A DNA stretch of 64,000 nucleotides, taken from NCBI GenBank assembly GCA_020852175.1, contig JADZBH010000028.1:1-64000 (forward strand), read 5' to 3'. Shown here piece after piece: positions 10,140 to 19,183 of the stretch. Made by a program: the position numbers and the translations under genes. How positions within the stretch are numbered: the stretch's first letter is position 1; each line of letters opens with the position of its first letter. Below the pieces are notes generated by a model that ran no database searches, had not been told where the DNA came from, and worked only from the letters and a program-made list of their open reading frames with translations. Origin of the DNA: Bryobacterales bacterium. GTDB taxonomy: Bacteria > Acidobacteriota > Terriglobia > Bryobacterales > Bryobacteraceae.

Positions 10140-11489
10140 ATGAGTTCAACACGGCAGTCCGTGCTCGACGGCTTATTCGACTTCCTGCGCATTCCCAGCG
10201 TGTCCACGGACCCCGAGCGCAAATCCGACGTATTGCGCGCGGCCCAGTTCGCGGCCGATGCGTTGCGGCGCGCCGGAATGGAGGAGGTGCGCCTGATCGA
10301 AAAGGAAGGGCGGCATCCGCTGGTGTCGGCCGAATGGCTGCATGCGCCGGGCAAGCCCACGCTGCTGTTTTACGGCCACTACGACGTGCAGCCCGCCGAA
10401 CCATTGCACGAGTGGCTGTCGCCGCCGTTTGAACCAACGGTGCGGAACGAGAACGTCTACGCGCGCGGCGCGGTGGACGACAAGGGGCAGGTGTGGATCC
10501 AGATTCAGGCGCTGACGCAGTTGATGGCCGAACGGGGCCGGCTGCCCATCAACGTGCGCGTGCTGCTGGAAGGCGAGGAGGAGGTGGGCGGCGAGTTCAT
10601 CGAGGAGTACGTGGCATCGAAACCGGCGCACCTGAAAGCCGATGCGGCGCTGGTGTGCGACACCGAGATGTTCGCGCCGGGACTGCCGACCATCTGCACA
10701 GGCCTTCGCGGCATGGTGTACGGCGAACTGCACGTGGAAGGCGCGAAAGTGGATCTGCATTCGGGCATCTATGGAGGCGCGGCGCCGAACCCCATCACGG
10801 CTATCGCCGAGATTCTCACGAAGCTGAAGGACGCCGGCGGCCACATTCTGATTCCTGGTTTTTATGACCGCGTGCGGCCGCCGTCGATCGAGGAGCGCGC
10901 GGCGTGGTCGCGGCTGCCGTTCAATGAAACCGAGTACCGGGAGAAGGAGATCGGCTCTTCCGAGTTGACCGGCGAACAGGGCTTCGACGTGTTCGAGCGG
11001 ACGTGGGCCCGGCCCACGCTCGAGGTGCACGGCATTCGGGGCGGCTTTGTGGGCGAGGGGGCGAAAACCGTGATTCCAGCGCGCGCCGTGGCCAAGGTGA
11101 GCGCCCGGCTGGTGGCCGATCAGGATCCCTCGGAGGCGTTGCGGCAGATCCAGGAAGCCGTGAAGGCGGCCACGCCCAAGGGAGTGACGGCGGAATTCAG
11201 GTTCCTGCACGGAGCCGCTCCGTCGCTCACCGATCCGTCAAGCCCGTTCATTCAAAAAGCCGCGGCGGCGATGGATGAACTGTTCCAAAACAAAACCGTC
11301 TATATTCGTTCGGGCGGTTCGATCCCCATCGTCGGCCTGTTCCAGAAGCACCTGGGAATTCCCAGCGTGCTGATGGGCTTTGGGCTGCCCGACGACAACC
11401 TGCACGCGCCGAACGAGAAATTTCACATTCCCAATCTGTTCGCGGGCATCGAAAGCGTGAAGCACTATCTGACGAAGCTGGGCCAGTAG
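10140..11489 (+). CDS. M20-family dipeptidase / metallopeptidase
   Basis: PTLLFYGHYDVQPAEPLHEWLSPPFEP, ARGAVDDKGQVW, LLEGEEEVGGEF. ATG at 10140 preferred over the ORF start 10104. Confidence 0.92.
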   Translation: MSSTRQSVLDGLFDFLRIPSVSTDPERKSDVLRAAQFAADALRRAGMEEVRLIEKEGRHPLVSAEWLHAPGKPTLLFYGHYDVQPAEPLHEWLSPPFEPTVRNENVYARGAVDDKGQVWIQIQALTQLMAERGRLPINVRVLLEGEEEVGGEFIEEYVASKPAHLKADAALVCDTEMFAPGLPTICTGLRGMVYGELHVEGAKVDLHSGIYGGAAPNPITAIAEILTKLKDAGGHILIPGFYDRVRPPSIEERAAWSRLPFNETEYREKEIGSSELTGEQGFDVFERTWARPTLEVHGIRGGFVGEGAKTVIPARAVAKVSARLVADQDPSEALRQIQEAVKAATPKGVTAEFRFLHGAAPSLTDPSSPFIQKAAAAMDELFQNKTVYIRSGGSIPIVGLFQKHLGIPSVLMGFGLPDDNLHAPNEKFHIPNLFAGIESVKHYLTKLGQ

Positions 11490-11494
11490 CCCTC

Positions 11495-12532
11495 TTACGG
11501 CTTCCGCAGTGACGGTGGAGTGCGCGGTTTGGCCGGCGCCGGACGCTGGCCCCTCGTGCCGGGCGAGGAAGGCTCGGCGAAGACCGCTTCCGGCGGCGGC
11601 GCGGGCGTCTCCAGGTGAGGCTTGCACTCGCCCACCTTTACAAGAAACGACGAAACGCGTTCCCATCGCGCCCCGGTGCGCCGTTCAATGATGTGGATGC
11701 CCAGTTTGCCGTCGGCGCGGAGACGCCAGTCGGCATTCGACGTGGCGCGGCGCGGCACGGAGAGTTTCAGCGGCGAACCGCTCACCTCGCGTACCTGCCA
11801 CGATTCGCCGCCGGTGAGCGAATCGTAGCGTTCGTAACGGGCGCCGGTCTCCGAGACCGCCCCGCGGTCGATCAGCAGAGCGCCCGAGGTTTTCGAATCG
11901 AAGTGGAACTGGTCGATGGTGGCGATGCGCGATTCGTTAAAAACATTCCTTCGCCGCCATGTTTTCCCGCCGTCGGTGGTGAGCAGGAAGAAAGGATCGC
12001 GGGGAAGCGATTCGAGCACCTGGCCGCTGGTCCAGCCGCTTTCGAAATCGACGAACTGCACCTGGTCCAGCCCCGCCTTGGGAACGCGCTCGAACGCCTC
12101 GAACCATGTCCTGCCGCTGTCCTGGCTGGCAAGAAAGAGCGAGTACATGGTGCTGGCGCCGTTGTGAATGTTGCCGGTCAGGAAAAGCTGCACGCCAACC
12201 GGCTGAAGACTGGTGAGCTCGGCGTAGATGGGGCAGGGGTCATCCTCGGTGCAGGTCATGCCGAAGGCGGCCGTGTCGGTTTCGGTGCAGGCGAAGGGAA
12301 TGGCGATGGGCTTGCCGGCGTAAGGCAGAACAACGGGCGGCTTGGTTCCGGATGCAGGCTTCGCGTTGGGGTCTTGGGGCTCTTCCACGGTCATTTTGGG
12401 AGGCACGCGGAAGACGCCGGGCTCAGCGGGTGGCGGAAGCGAGGGCGCTGAAGGCGCCTGTGGCGCGGGTTCCTGCGCCAAGGCGAGAGCGGCGGCGAAA
12501 CAGAGAGTGGCCCAGCGCATCTTGTCATCCAA
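11495..12532 (-). CDS. Secreted BNR/YCF48-like repeat protein
   Basis: 345 aa; N-terminal hydrophobic segment; repeats ASQDSGRTWFEAF and LTTDGGKTWRRRNVF; Pro-rich C-terminus. Confidence 0.55.
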   Translation of the reverse strand: MDDKMRWATLCFAAALALAQEPAPQAPSAPSLPPPAEPGVFRVPPKMTVEEPQDPNAKPASGTKPPVVLPYAGKPIAIPFACTETDTAAFGMTCTEDDPCPIYAELTSLQPVGVQLFLTGNIHNGASTMYSLFLASQDSGRTWFEAFERVPKAGLDQVQFVDFESGWTSGQVLESLPRDPFFLLTTDGGKTWRRRNVFNESRIATIDQFHFDSKTSGALLIDRGAVSETGARYERYDSLTGGESWQVREVSGSPLKLSVPRRATSNADWRLRADGKLGIHIIERRTGARWERVSSFLVKVGECKPHLETPAPPPEAVFAEPSSPGTRGQRPAPAKPRTPPSLRKP

Positions 12533-12545
12533 ATTCTAGCTCGAT

Positions 12546-13508
12546 ATGATGCGCTCCATGCCCCAGCCAACCTTGCCGCCTGGTCCGCTCGCGGCGGTCT
12601 TGCTCGCATTTTCGCTCACCGCCTGCGCGCCGCGCCCGGAGGCCGCGCAGCCAGCCGGACCTCTCGCCACGCCCGCCGCCACGGTGGCTCCGGGGGCATT
12701 GTTCTCCGGTTACGATGTGGTGGATTTGAGCGTGACCGTGGCCGAGAACATGCCCGCGCACTGGGGCACGTCGCCCGCCTTCCAGCGCTGGACCTACAAC
12801 TGGTTCCAGCAGCAGAAGGACCATCATGGCAATGACTATTTCGTGAGCGAAGGGCCCTATTTCGGCCAGCGTTATCTGATCGACGAGCATACGGGCACGC
12901 AATCGGATTTCCCGGCGCACTTCGTGCCGCCGCCCGGCTCAGGGCTGCCGGACGCTTCTCCAATGGGCGCCTTGACGGGCGAGAAGTATCCCCTGGAGCG
13001 CATGATGGGCCCGGCCGTGGTGATTGACGTCAGCGAGATTCGCGACAAAGCCGAGGCGGGCAAAAGCGCCGTGATCGCGCTGGACCATGTGAAGGAGTGG
13101 GAGAGCAGGCACGGCGCGATCAAGGCCGGCGAAGTGGTGCTGTTCCGCAGCGGATACAGCGACGCGTATTACAAGCCCATGCCCGAAGGCATGCGCATGA
13201 CCTATGCGCCGGTGGTGGCCAAGACCGCTCCGGGCTGGCCGGCGCCGGAGCCTGCCGTGATGGAGTATCTGCATGGCAAAGGCGTGTGGCACCTGGGTAC
13301 CGATGGCGCGTCCATGGGGCCGTGCGAAGGCGGACAGGCCGTGCACGTGGCCGGATTGAAACACGGCATGAGTTGGGAAGAGATGTTGACGAACCTGGGC
13401 CCGCTGCCGGCGCGCGGCGCCTTCTACATGGCGTTGGGAGTGAAAGTGCGCGGGCAGAGCGGCGCGATTTCGCGCGCCGTGGCATTTGTCCCGAAACAGC
13501 AGCCGTGA
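12546..13508 (+). CDS. Cyclase family protein (kynurenine formamidase-like)
   Basis: 320 aa; lipoprotein-like N-term (LLAFSLTACA); DLSVTVAENMPAHWG, DEHTGTQSDFPAHF, LGTDGASMGPCEGG. Confidence 0.85.
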   Translation: MMRSMPQPTLPPGPLAAVLLAFSLTACAPRPEAAQPAGPLATPAATVAPGALFSGYDVVDLSVTVAENMPAHWGTSPAFQRWTYNWFQQQKDHHGNDYFVSEGPYFGQRYLIDEHTGTQSDFPAHFVPPPGSGLPDASPMGALTGEKYPLERMMGPAVVIDVSEIRDKAEAGKSAVIALDHVKEWESRHGAIKAGEVVLFRSGYSDAYYKPMPEGMRMTYAPVVAKTAPGWPAPEPAVMEYLHGKGVWHLGTDGASMGPCEGGQAVHVAGLKHGMSWEEMLTNLGPLPARGAFYMALGVKVRGQSGAISRAVAFVPKQQP

Positions 13509-13518
13509 CGCCGGACGC

Positions 13519-13941
13519 TTAGGCTACGCGCGGATTGGTTTGCAGCGTCATGAAGTTTCCGTCGGTGCGCGACGGAGCCTTGCCGCTGACGATGCGCGAC
13601 ATATCGACAACGCACAAGACGCTGCTTTCGCCGAACGGTTCCGGGTAGAGCTTGAAGTCCACGGCCTCTTTGGCGGCGTTCAGTGCGGCCACTTCGGCCG
13701 GTTTGGCGAAGCCAACAATCTGGACTGTGCCGCCGGGGAGTTTGTGGCACTCAAAGCTCTGGAAAATACGCGCGGCGAAGAGAGGCGAATCCAGTGTAGG
13801 CGAGGATACGGTGTAGCCGTACACGCCTTCGGGCAACTGCGCCAACGATAGACCTTCGTGGTCGGCGTGCACCGGCTTCAACTGGAATCTCTTTCGAGCG
13901 GATTCCAACTCGGCAAGAAACGCAACGGCAGGGGTGCTCAT
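13519..13941 (-). CDS. Conserved hypothetical protein
   Basis: 140-aa ORF filling the gap between neighbours; no recognised motif. Confidence 0.55.
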   Translation of the reverse strand: MSTPAVAFLAELESARKRFQLKPVHADHEGLSLAQLPEGVYGYTVSSPTLDSPLFAARIFQSFECHKLPGGTVQIVGFAKPAEVAALNAAKEAVDFKLYPEPFGESSVLCVVDMSRIVSGKAPSRTDGNFMTLQTNPRVA

Positions 13942-13986
13942 GGTTAGTTCTTTCTAATTTTATCACGCGTCGCGGGAGATCCCCAT

Positions 13987-15843
13987 TTACTTCCGGAGTT
14001 CACGGGCCGGCGAGGATTCCGGCGCGCCGAGTTTCGCGACGATGGCCTGGAAACGCGGATCCTGTCGATACGGCGCGAAGATGGGGTTCACGCGGAGGGT
14101 GAGCGCCAGCGTAGCGCGCGAGCGAACGGCATCCTCGAGCAGTTGGTAGCCAGCGCGGTCTTCGCCAATCGCCAGGCGGATGCCTGCCTCGACAACCGGA
14201 TCGACGCGCGCGAAGTTCTTCTTGTTATGGATCTCGGTGAGGAGTCTGCGGACCTCGGCCGTGTCGCCGCTCCATGCGTAGACAGGTCCGGCGATGGCGG
14301 CGCTGGGCGGCAGCCAGGCCAGTTGCTTGGTGAGGACGTCGAGGAAGACCTTGGCCCGCTCGTACTCCTTGCGGGCCAGGTACGCCATGCCGCGCACCAG
14401 CCGGATGCCACGCTCCTCGGGATTGATCTGTTCCGCCTCATTCATCAGGGCGAGAGCTTTCTCGTACTGTCCGTCGTAAATGTACGCGTAGGCGCACTCC
14501 ATCTTTACCGGGATGGGCGCCGGATCGAGCGCGAGGGCGCGTTCGGCCAGGGCCACAGCGGCCTTCGTGTCGCCTTTGACCAGTTCCAGTTGCGCCAGAC
14601 GCAGCAGAGCGAACGGGTAGCTGGGCCGCAACTCGAGAGCGCGGTTGTACTGCTGGCGCGCCTCGGTCCAATTCCAGTCGCCGAGCGCTGCCGCGACGCC
14701 AAGTGCCAGATGGGCTTCGGGAAGGTCCGGCTCCACGGCGAGCGCCTCCCGCGCGACGCGCCGCGCGGTGGCGGTTGCTTCGGCCACGGGGCGGTATTCG
14801 AAATAGCTGATGCGCCCCCACAGGTCGGCCAGCGCCGCATGGGCCGCCGTGAACCTGGGTTCGGACTTTACCGCGGCCTCCAGAGCGCGCAACGCCGTCT
14901 GCATTTCGGGCGGATCCGGCTGATGGATGGAAATCGCGCTCAGGAACCCGGCGACGGCCTCGGCGCCCGGCTTGCCGGACCTGGGACTGAGCAGGGCGCG
15001 GGCGGGCAGTGTGCCGCCCAAACGCGCCGCCGCCTCCTGAGCGGCCCGGTCCAGCGCGGGCAGCAACTGCTCGCGGCTTGTGTGGAACGAGTGGCGCCAT
15101 ACGCGCTTGCCGTCGCTGGTGCGCACCATCCACAGTTCGCCGTCAATCGTGGTTTCCGAAGGCGTCAACTTCCCTTCCATGACGATATCGGCGTTCAGCT
15201 CGCGGCGCAGCGCCGCCATCTCGCGCAGGTTGTAAGCGAAAGGCAACACAGAGGTGTAGGAGACGGTGCGCCATTCGCGAACATGCGCCAGTTCGACACT
15301 GAGCGCGGCGGTGATGCCGGGCGCGGCGCCGTCGTGCATCGGCAGCGGACGAGTGTCATCGAACGGCAGCACGGCCATGGTTGCAACCGTGCCGGGGCTG
15401 GCCAGGCGGTTGTGCTGATACAGCCAGAACAGCGCGCCCGCGGCGATGACTGCGAGCAGAATCACGTAAAGCCGGCGGTTGGGTTGTGTGCCTCCGGCGC
15501 CCGCCGTTTCCGGCGTGGCGGCCCAGGCTTCGATCTCTGAAAGCTGCGAAGAAGAGGCGAATCTCAGTGCGCCATCGGAGGTGGCGGCTTCCACGCGAAC
15601 CGGATCGCGCGCGCCCTCGGCCGCATAGTAGTCGTCGAGACGGCGGCGCAGGCGTTTTAACTCGGCGCGATCTTCGTCGTCCAGCGCCGGACGTTCGCCG
15701 GCGGCATACGCCGCGGCGCAGGTGTCAAGCAGCCGGCCCAATGTGGACGCACCCTGAAACGCCGCGCCGGAAAGAATCTTGCCGCACACACGGCGGGCCA
15801 GTTCAGGGCCGAGGGAATCGCTGGAATTCTGTGAATCTTGCAT
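13987..15843 (-). CDS. Membrane-anchored TPR protein with degenerate wHTH-like N-terminus and TolB-like domain
   Basis: 618 aa; TM YVILLAVIAAGALFWLY; MAVLPFDDTRP TolB-like start; TPRs AEATATARRVAREALAVEPDLPEAHLALG and ARQQYNRALELRPSYPFALLRLAQLELV. Confidence 0.75.
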   Translation of the reverse strand: MQDSQNSSDSLGPELARRVCGKILSGAAFQGASTLGRLLDTCAAAYAAGERPALDDEDRAELKRLRRRLDDYYAAEGARDPVRVEAATSDGALRFASSSQLSEIEAWAATPETAGAGGTQPNRRLYVILLAVIAAGALFWLYQHNRLASPGTVATMAVLPFDDTRPLPMHDGAAPGITAALSVELAHVREWRTVSYTSVLPFAYNLREMAALRRELNADIVMEGKLTPSETTIDGELWMVRTSDGKRVWRHSFHTSREQLLPALDRAAQEAAARLGGTLPARALLSPRSGKPGAEAVAGFLSAISIHQPDPPEMQTALRALEAAVKSEPRFTAAHAALADLWGRISYFEYRPVAEATATARRVAREALAVEPDLPEAHLALGVAAALGDWNWTEARQQYNRALELRPSYPFALLRLAQLELVKGDTKAAVALAERALALDPAPIPVKMECAYAYIYDGQYEKALALMNEAEQINPEERGIRLVRGMAYLARKEYERAKVFLDVLTKQLAWLPPSAAIAGPVYAWSGDTAEVRRLLTEIHNKKNFARVDPVVEAGIRLAIGEDRAGYQLLEDAVRSRATLALTLRVNPIFAPYRQDPRFQAIVAKLGAPESSPARELRK

Positions 15844-15864
15844 TGCGGGGGGACGGTTTTCAGT

Positions 15865-16455
15865 TTATCCAACGCCGGCGGCTTCCAACAAGAGAGACCG
15901 CAAATGACCGGGCAGCGGGAGGGCCATGGCGGCGGCGATCCCCTCCGCGCTCATCTTCGATATGGATTTCCGCAGGACGCCAAGCATCTTGGCGCGGTCC
16001 AGCCGGGCGGCCATGCCGCTGAACTGCGTTTCCAGGAAGACCAGGCAGAGAGCATCCTCGAACGTGCGCACCTCCTGGTCGCGAGCGATGCCCTGCTTGC
16101 TCAGGATGGCGCAGGCGCGGGCAACGAAGGGCTCGTCATAGCCGCACGTTTCCAGGATCTGGCGCAACTCCCGCGCGTGGCGGTTCCGAAGTTCGGTTCT
16201 CCAGGCGAGGTAGCCGTGGCGGCCTTCGGGGTAACCGGCGCGCGGCAGTTCCCAGCGCCGAATGTGGTGGGCGCGCACGGCCAGCAGCAGTTCTTCGCTT
16301 GCCTCGGGGCGGAGACGGCGGACCCACTCCGACATCATCCCGGCGTGCACCTGCTCTTTGGGCCGGGCTGAGCCGTCGTGAAGGATCATGTGGGGATCCC
16401 CGGCGTTGGCCTGATCGATCAGGGCAAGGGCGCGCGCAAAGCGGCTGGGGTCCAC
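15865..16455 (-). CDS. DUF4202 family protein
   Basis: VDPSRFARALALIDQANAGDP...HAGMMSEWVRRLRPEASEELLLAVRAHHIRRWELPRAGYP...FLETQFSGMAARLDRAKMLGVLRKSISKMS; GTG start at 16455 proposed. Confidence 0.8.
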   Translation of the reverse strand: MDPSRFARALALIDQANAGDPHMILHDGSARPKEQVHAGMMSEWVRRLRPEASEELLLAVRAHHIRRWELPRAGYPEGRHGYLAWRTELRNRHARELRQILETCGYDEPFVARACAILSKQGIARDQEVRTFEDALCLVFLETQFSGMAARLDRAKMLGVLRKSISKMSAEGIAAAMALPLPGHLRSLLLEAAGVG

Positions 16456-16520
16456 GAGTTCAAGGCTAGCAGGCGCCCGTCCCGGAGCGAAACGCGATGC
16501 GGCGCACCGCGTCGCCGCCC

Positions 16521-16607
16521 TCAGCGTCTGCCGCCGCGCCACCACAGAAAACCGGCGAGCGCGGGCAGCAGCAGAGCCAGCGCGAGCATGGTCCAGGGGA
16601 ATTCCAT
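16521..16607 (-). CDS. Putative 28-aa single-TM microprotein
   Basis: ATG...TGA frame MEFPWTMLALALLLPALAGFLWWRGGRR in the gap between divergent DUF4202 and coaD; absent from the long-ORF track. Confidence 0.3.
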   Translation of the reverse strand: MEFPWTMLALALLLPALAGFLWWRGGRR

Positions 16608-16688
16608 GTCAGGTTCCAAGCTACCGCAATCGCGCGCCCTGCTAGAATGGGAGCAACGCATGTCGCGGCGCCCAAGAGCGCCTCTCCC

Positions 16689-17183
16689 GTGATTGGAATC
16701 TATCCAGGTACGTTCGATCCCCTTACCAGCGGCCATCTCGATCTGATCGAGCGCGGCTCCCATCTGGTGGACCGGCTGATCGTGGCCGTGCTGGCCAACG
16801 AGGCCAAGCACCCTCTATTCAGCATGGAGGAACGGACGGAGATGCTGCGCGAGGCGACGGTCCGCTTTCCCAACGTCGAGGTGGACAGCTTCGACGGCCT
16901 GCTGGTGCAGTTCGCCTCGGCGCGCGGCGCAAAACTGTTGCTGCGCGGCATTCGCGCCGTGAGCGACTACGAATATGAACTTCAGATGGCGTTGATGAAC
17001 CGCCGTCTCAACCCCAATATTGAAACCGTCTTTCTCATGGCCGGCGAATCGTACAGCTTCTTGAGTTCGCGCATGGTGAAAGAGGTGATCCGACTGGGCG
17101 GCGACGTCAGCCAAATGGTGCCGCCCAACGTGGAGCAACGGCTGCGCGCGCGCCTGCTGGGCGCGGCGGCCGTGCCGGAATAG
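16689..17183 (+). CDS. coaD: Pantetheine-phosphate adenylyltransferase
   Basis: VIGIYPGTFDPLTSGHLDLIERGSHLVDRLIVAVLANEAK...LLRGIRAVSDYEYELQMALMNRRL; GTG at 16689. Confidence 0.95.
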   Translation: MIGIYPGTFDPLTSGHLDLIERGSHLVDRLIVAVLANEAKHPLFSMEERTEMLREATVRFPNVEVDSFDGLLVQFASARGAKLLLRGIRAVSDYEYELQMALMNRRLNPNIETVFLMAGESYSFLSSRMVKEVIRLGGDVSQMVPPNVEQRLRARLLGAAAVPE

Positions 17184-17189
17184 GTTTTT

Positions 17190-18389
17190 ATGTCAGCCAT
17201 CGCCCAACAACTTGCCGAACGCCTGTCCTCGATCAGCGTCTCCTCCACCGTGAAGGTGAGCTCGGAAGCCGGCCGTCTGAAGCGCGAAGGGGTCGACGTG
17301 GTCGACTTCGGCGCCGGCGAGCCGGACTTCCCGACGCCGGACAATATCAAGAAAGCCGCCATCGCGGCGCTGGACGCCAATTTCACCAAGTACACCGACA
17401 CAAGCGGCATCCTGGAGTTGAAGAAAGCCATCTGCGAGCGCCACACGAACGACTACGGCACGGCCTACTCCCCGGCCGAGTGCGTCGTGACCGTGGGCGG
17501 CAAGCATGTGATCTTCGAACTCACGCAGGTGCTGCTGAATCCCGGCGACGAGTGCATCATTCCCGTGCCGTTCTGGGTAACCTACCAGGACGTGGTGAAC
17601 TATGCCGGCGCCAAGTGCGTCTTCGTGCAGACCGACGAGCAGGCCGGCTTTGCCATCACGGCGGCGGCGGTGGAAAAGGCCATCACGCCGCGCACGAAGC
17701 TGATTCTCGTCAATTCTCCCTCGAACCCGTCGGGCAACGTGCTGGGCCGCGAGGAGTTCGAGAAGATCTGCCGGCTGGCCAAGGCGCGCGGCGTGCTGGT
17801 GATGACCGACGAATGCTACTGCCGCTTCGTGTACGGCAGCGAACCGTATTCGGCGGCGGCCTTCGAGGGAATGAAGGAAACGGTGATCGTGGCCGGATCG
17901 CTTTCCAAGACCTACGCCATGACGGGCTGGCGCATCGGCTTCGGTCTGGCGCCCAAGCCGGTGATCGACGGCATCGTAAAACTGCAATCGCACATGACCT
18001 CGAACCCGACCTCGATCGCGCAAAAGGCCGGCGTCGAGGCTCTGACGGGGCCGCAGGACGCCGTGGGCCAGATGCTGGCCGAGTACGCCCGGCGGCGGCG
18101 CTATATTGTCGAGCGCGTGCGGCGGATTCCCGGCGTAAGCTGCCAGGAACCGATGGGCGCCTTCTACATCTACCCGAACTTCGGCCAGGCGATGAAGAAC
18201 CTGGGCATTGCCTCGACACTCGATCTGGCCACACAGCTTCTGGCCAAGGCCCATGTGGCGCTGGTGCCTGGCGAAGCCTTCGGCACCGATGCGCACGTCC
18301 GCATCTCCTACGCCACGTCGATGCACGAAATCGAGCGCGGACTGCAACGCATCGACGACTTCGTGCAGGGCAAGCCCGCCCAGGCATGA
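17190..18389 (+). CDS. Pyridoxal-phosphate-dependent aspartate/prephenate-type aminotransferase
   Basis: 399 aa; DFGAGEPDFPTPDNIKKAA, NSPSNPSGNVLGREE, SLSKTYAMTGWRIGFGLAP. Confidence 0.93.
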   Translation: MSAIAQQLAERLSSISVSSTVKVSSEAGRLKREGVDVVDFGAGEPDFPTPDNIKKAAIAALDANFTKYTDTSGILELKKAICERHTNDYGTAYSPAECVVTVGGKHVIFELTQVLLNPGDECIIPVPFWVTYQDVVNYAGAKCVFVQTDEQAGFAITAAAVEKAITPRTKLILVNSPSNPSGNVLGREEFEKICRLAKARGVLVMTDECYCRFVYGSEPYSAAAFEGMKETVIVAGSLSKTYAMTGWRIGFGLAPKPVIDGIVKLQSHMTSNPTSIAQKAGVEALTGPQDAVGQMLAEYARRRRYIVERVRRIPGVSCQEPMGAFYIYPNFGQAMKNLGIASTLDLATQLLAKAHVALVPGEAFGTDAHVRISYATSMHEIERGLQRIDDFVQGKPAQA

Positions 18390-19099
18390 CGGAGATCGCG
18401 CCGCGATTTGTCGAGCGCGTGTGGGGAACCCGTGACCTGTCGCCCTGGTTCCCCGCCCCGCCGTCTTCGCCCTCGGGCCAGCCCTACGGCGAGGTTTGGT
18501 TTGAAGGCGAATCGCTGCTGATCAAGTTCCTGTTTCCCGCCGAGAAACTATCGGTGCAGGTGCACCCGCCCGACGAGTACGCGCGTCTGCATCACGGCAG
18601 CCCGGGCAAGACGGAGATGTGGCGCGTGGTGCGCGCCGGACCCGGGGCCCGGATCGCGCTGGGATTCCGCGAACCCGTATTGCCCGCCGAGGCGCGCGCC
18701 GCGGCGCTGGACGGGTCGATCATGAACCTGCTCGACTGGCGCGAGGTGGCCGCGGGCGACTCGTATCTGATTCCGGCCGGCACCGTGCACGCGATGGGCG
18801 GCGGCATGGTGGTGGCCGAGATTCAGCAACTCTCCGATGTGACCTACCGTCTGTTCGACTACGGACGCGGGCGTGAGCTGCACATCGAACGCGGCTTCGA
18901 CGTGGCCCGGCTGGGCCCGTACACGCCGTGCGAAACGCGCTGCGCCTACTTCGAGACCGTGGAGGTCGAGCCCGGCCTTCTGGTGGAGCCGCGCGCGCGC
19001 GAGGACTACCTGATCGGGCTGGACACCGGCCTCGTGCATCGCCTCGGCCGCACTGTGCAGGCCAGCGAGCCTTCGCTGCACACCTGGGTTCCGGCCTGA
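18386..19099 (+). CDS. manA: Type I mannose-6-phosphate isomerase-like protein
   Basis: 237 aa; ERVWGTRDLSPWF, KFLFPAEKLSVQVHPPDEYA, GKTEMWRVV, IPAGTVHAMGGGMVVAEIQQLSDVTYRLFDYGR; ATGA overlap with upstream aminotransferase. Confidence 0.88.
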   Translation: MTEIAPRFVERVWGTRDLSPWFPAPPSSPSGQPYGEVWFEGESLLIKFLFPAEKLSVQVHPPDEYARLHHGSPGKTEMWRVVRAGPGARIALGFREPVLPAEARAAALDGSIMNLLDWREVAAGDSYLIPAGTVHAMGGGMVVAEIQQLSDVTYRLFDYGRGRELHIERGFDVARLGPYTPCETRCAYFETVEVEPGLLVEPRAREDYLIGLDTGLVHRLGRTVQASEPSLHTWVPA

Positions 19100-19183
19100 T
19101 GGCGTCGCCCCGGTGCTTTCACGTCCTTCCGCTCGCCTCACAGGATCATCCGCCGAAGCCCGGGTGTTAAGCTAGAGGTTTCC

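Noticed and set aside
17193-18347. 384-aa minus-strand ORF opposite the aminotransferase
   Set aside because: Antisense shadow ORF of a high-GC gene; low-complexity His/Arg/Gly-rich translation, no family signature. The same applies to the other long antisense ORFs (e.g. 19187-20509, 27316-29775, 33948-36095).
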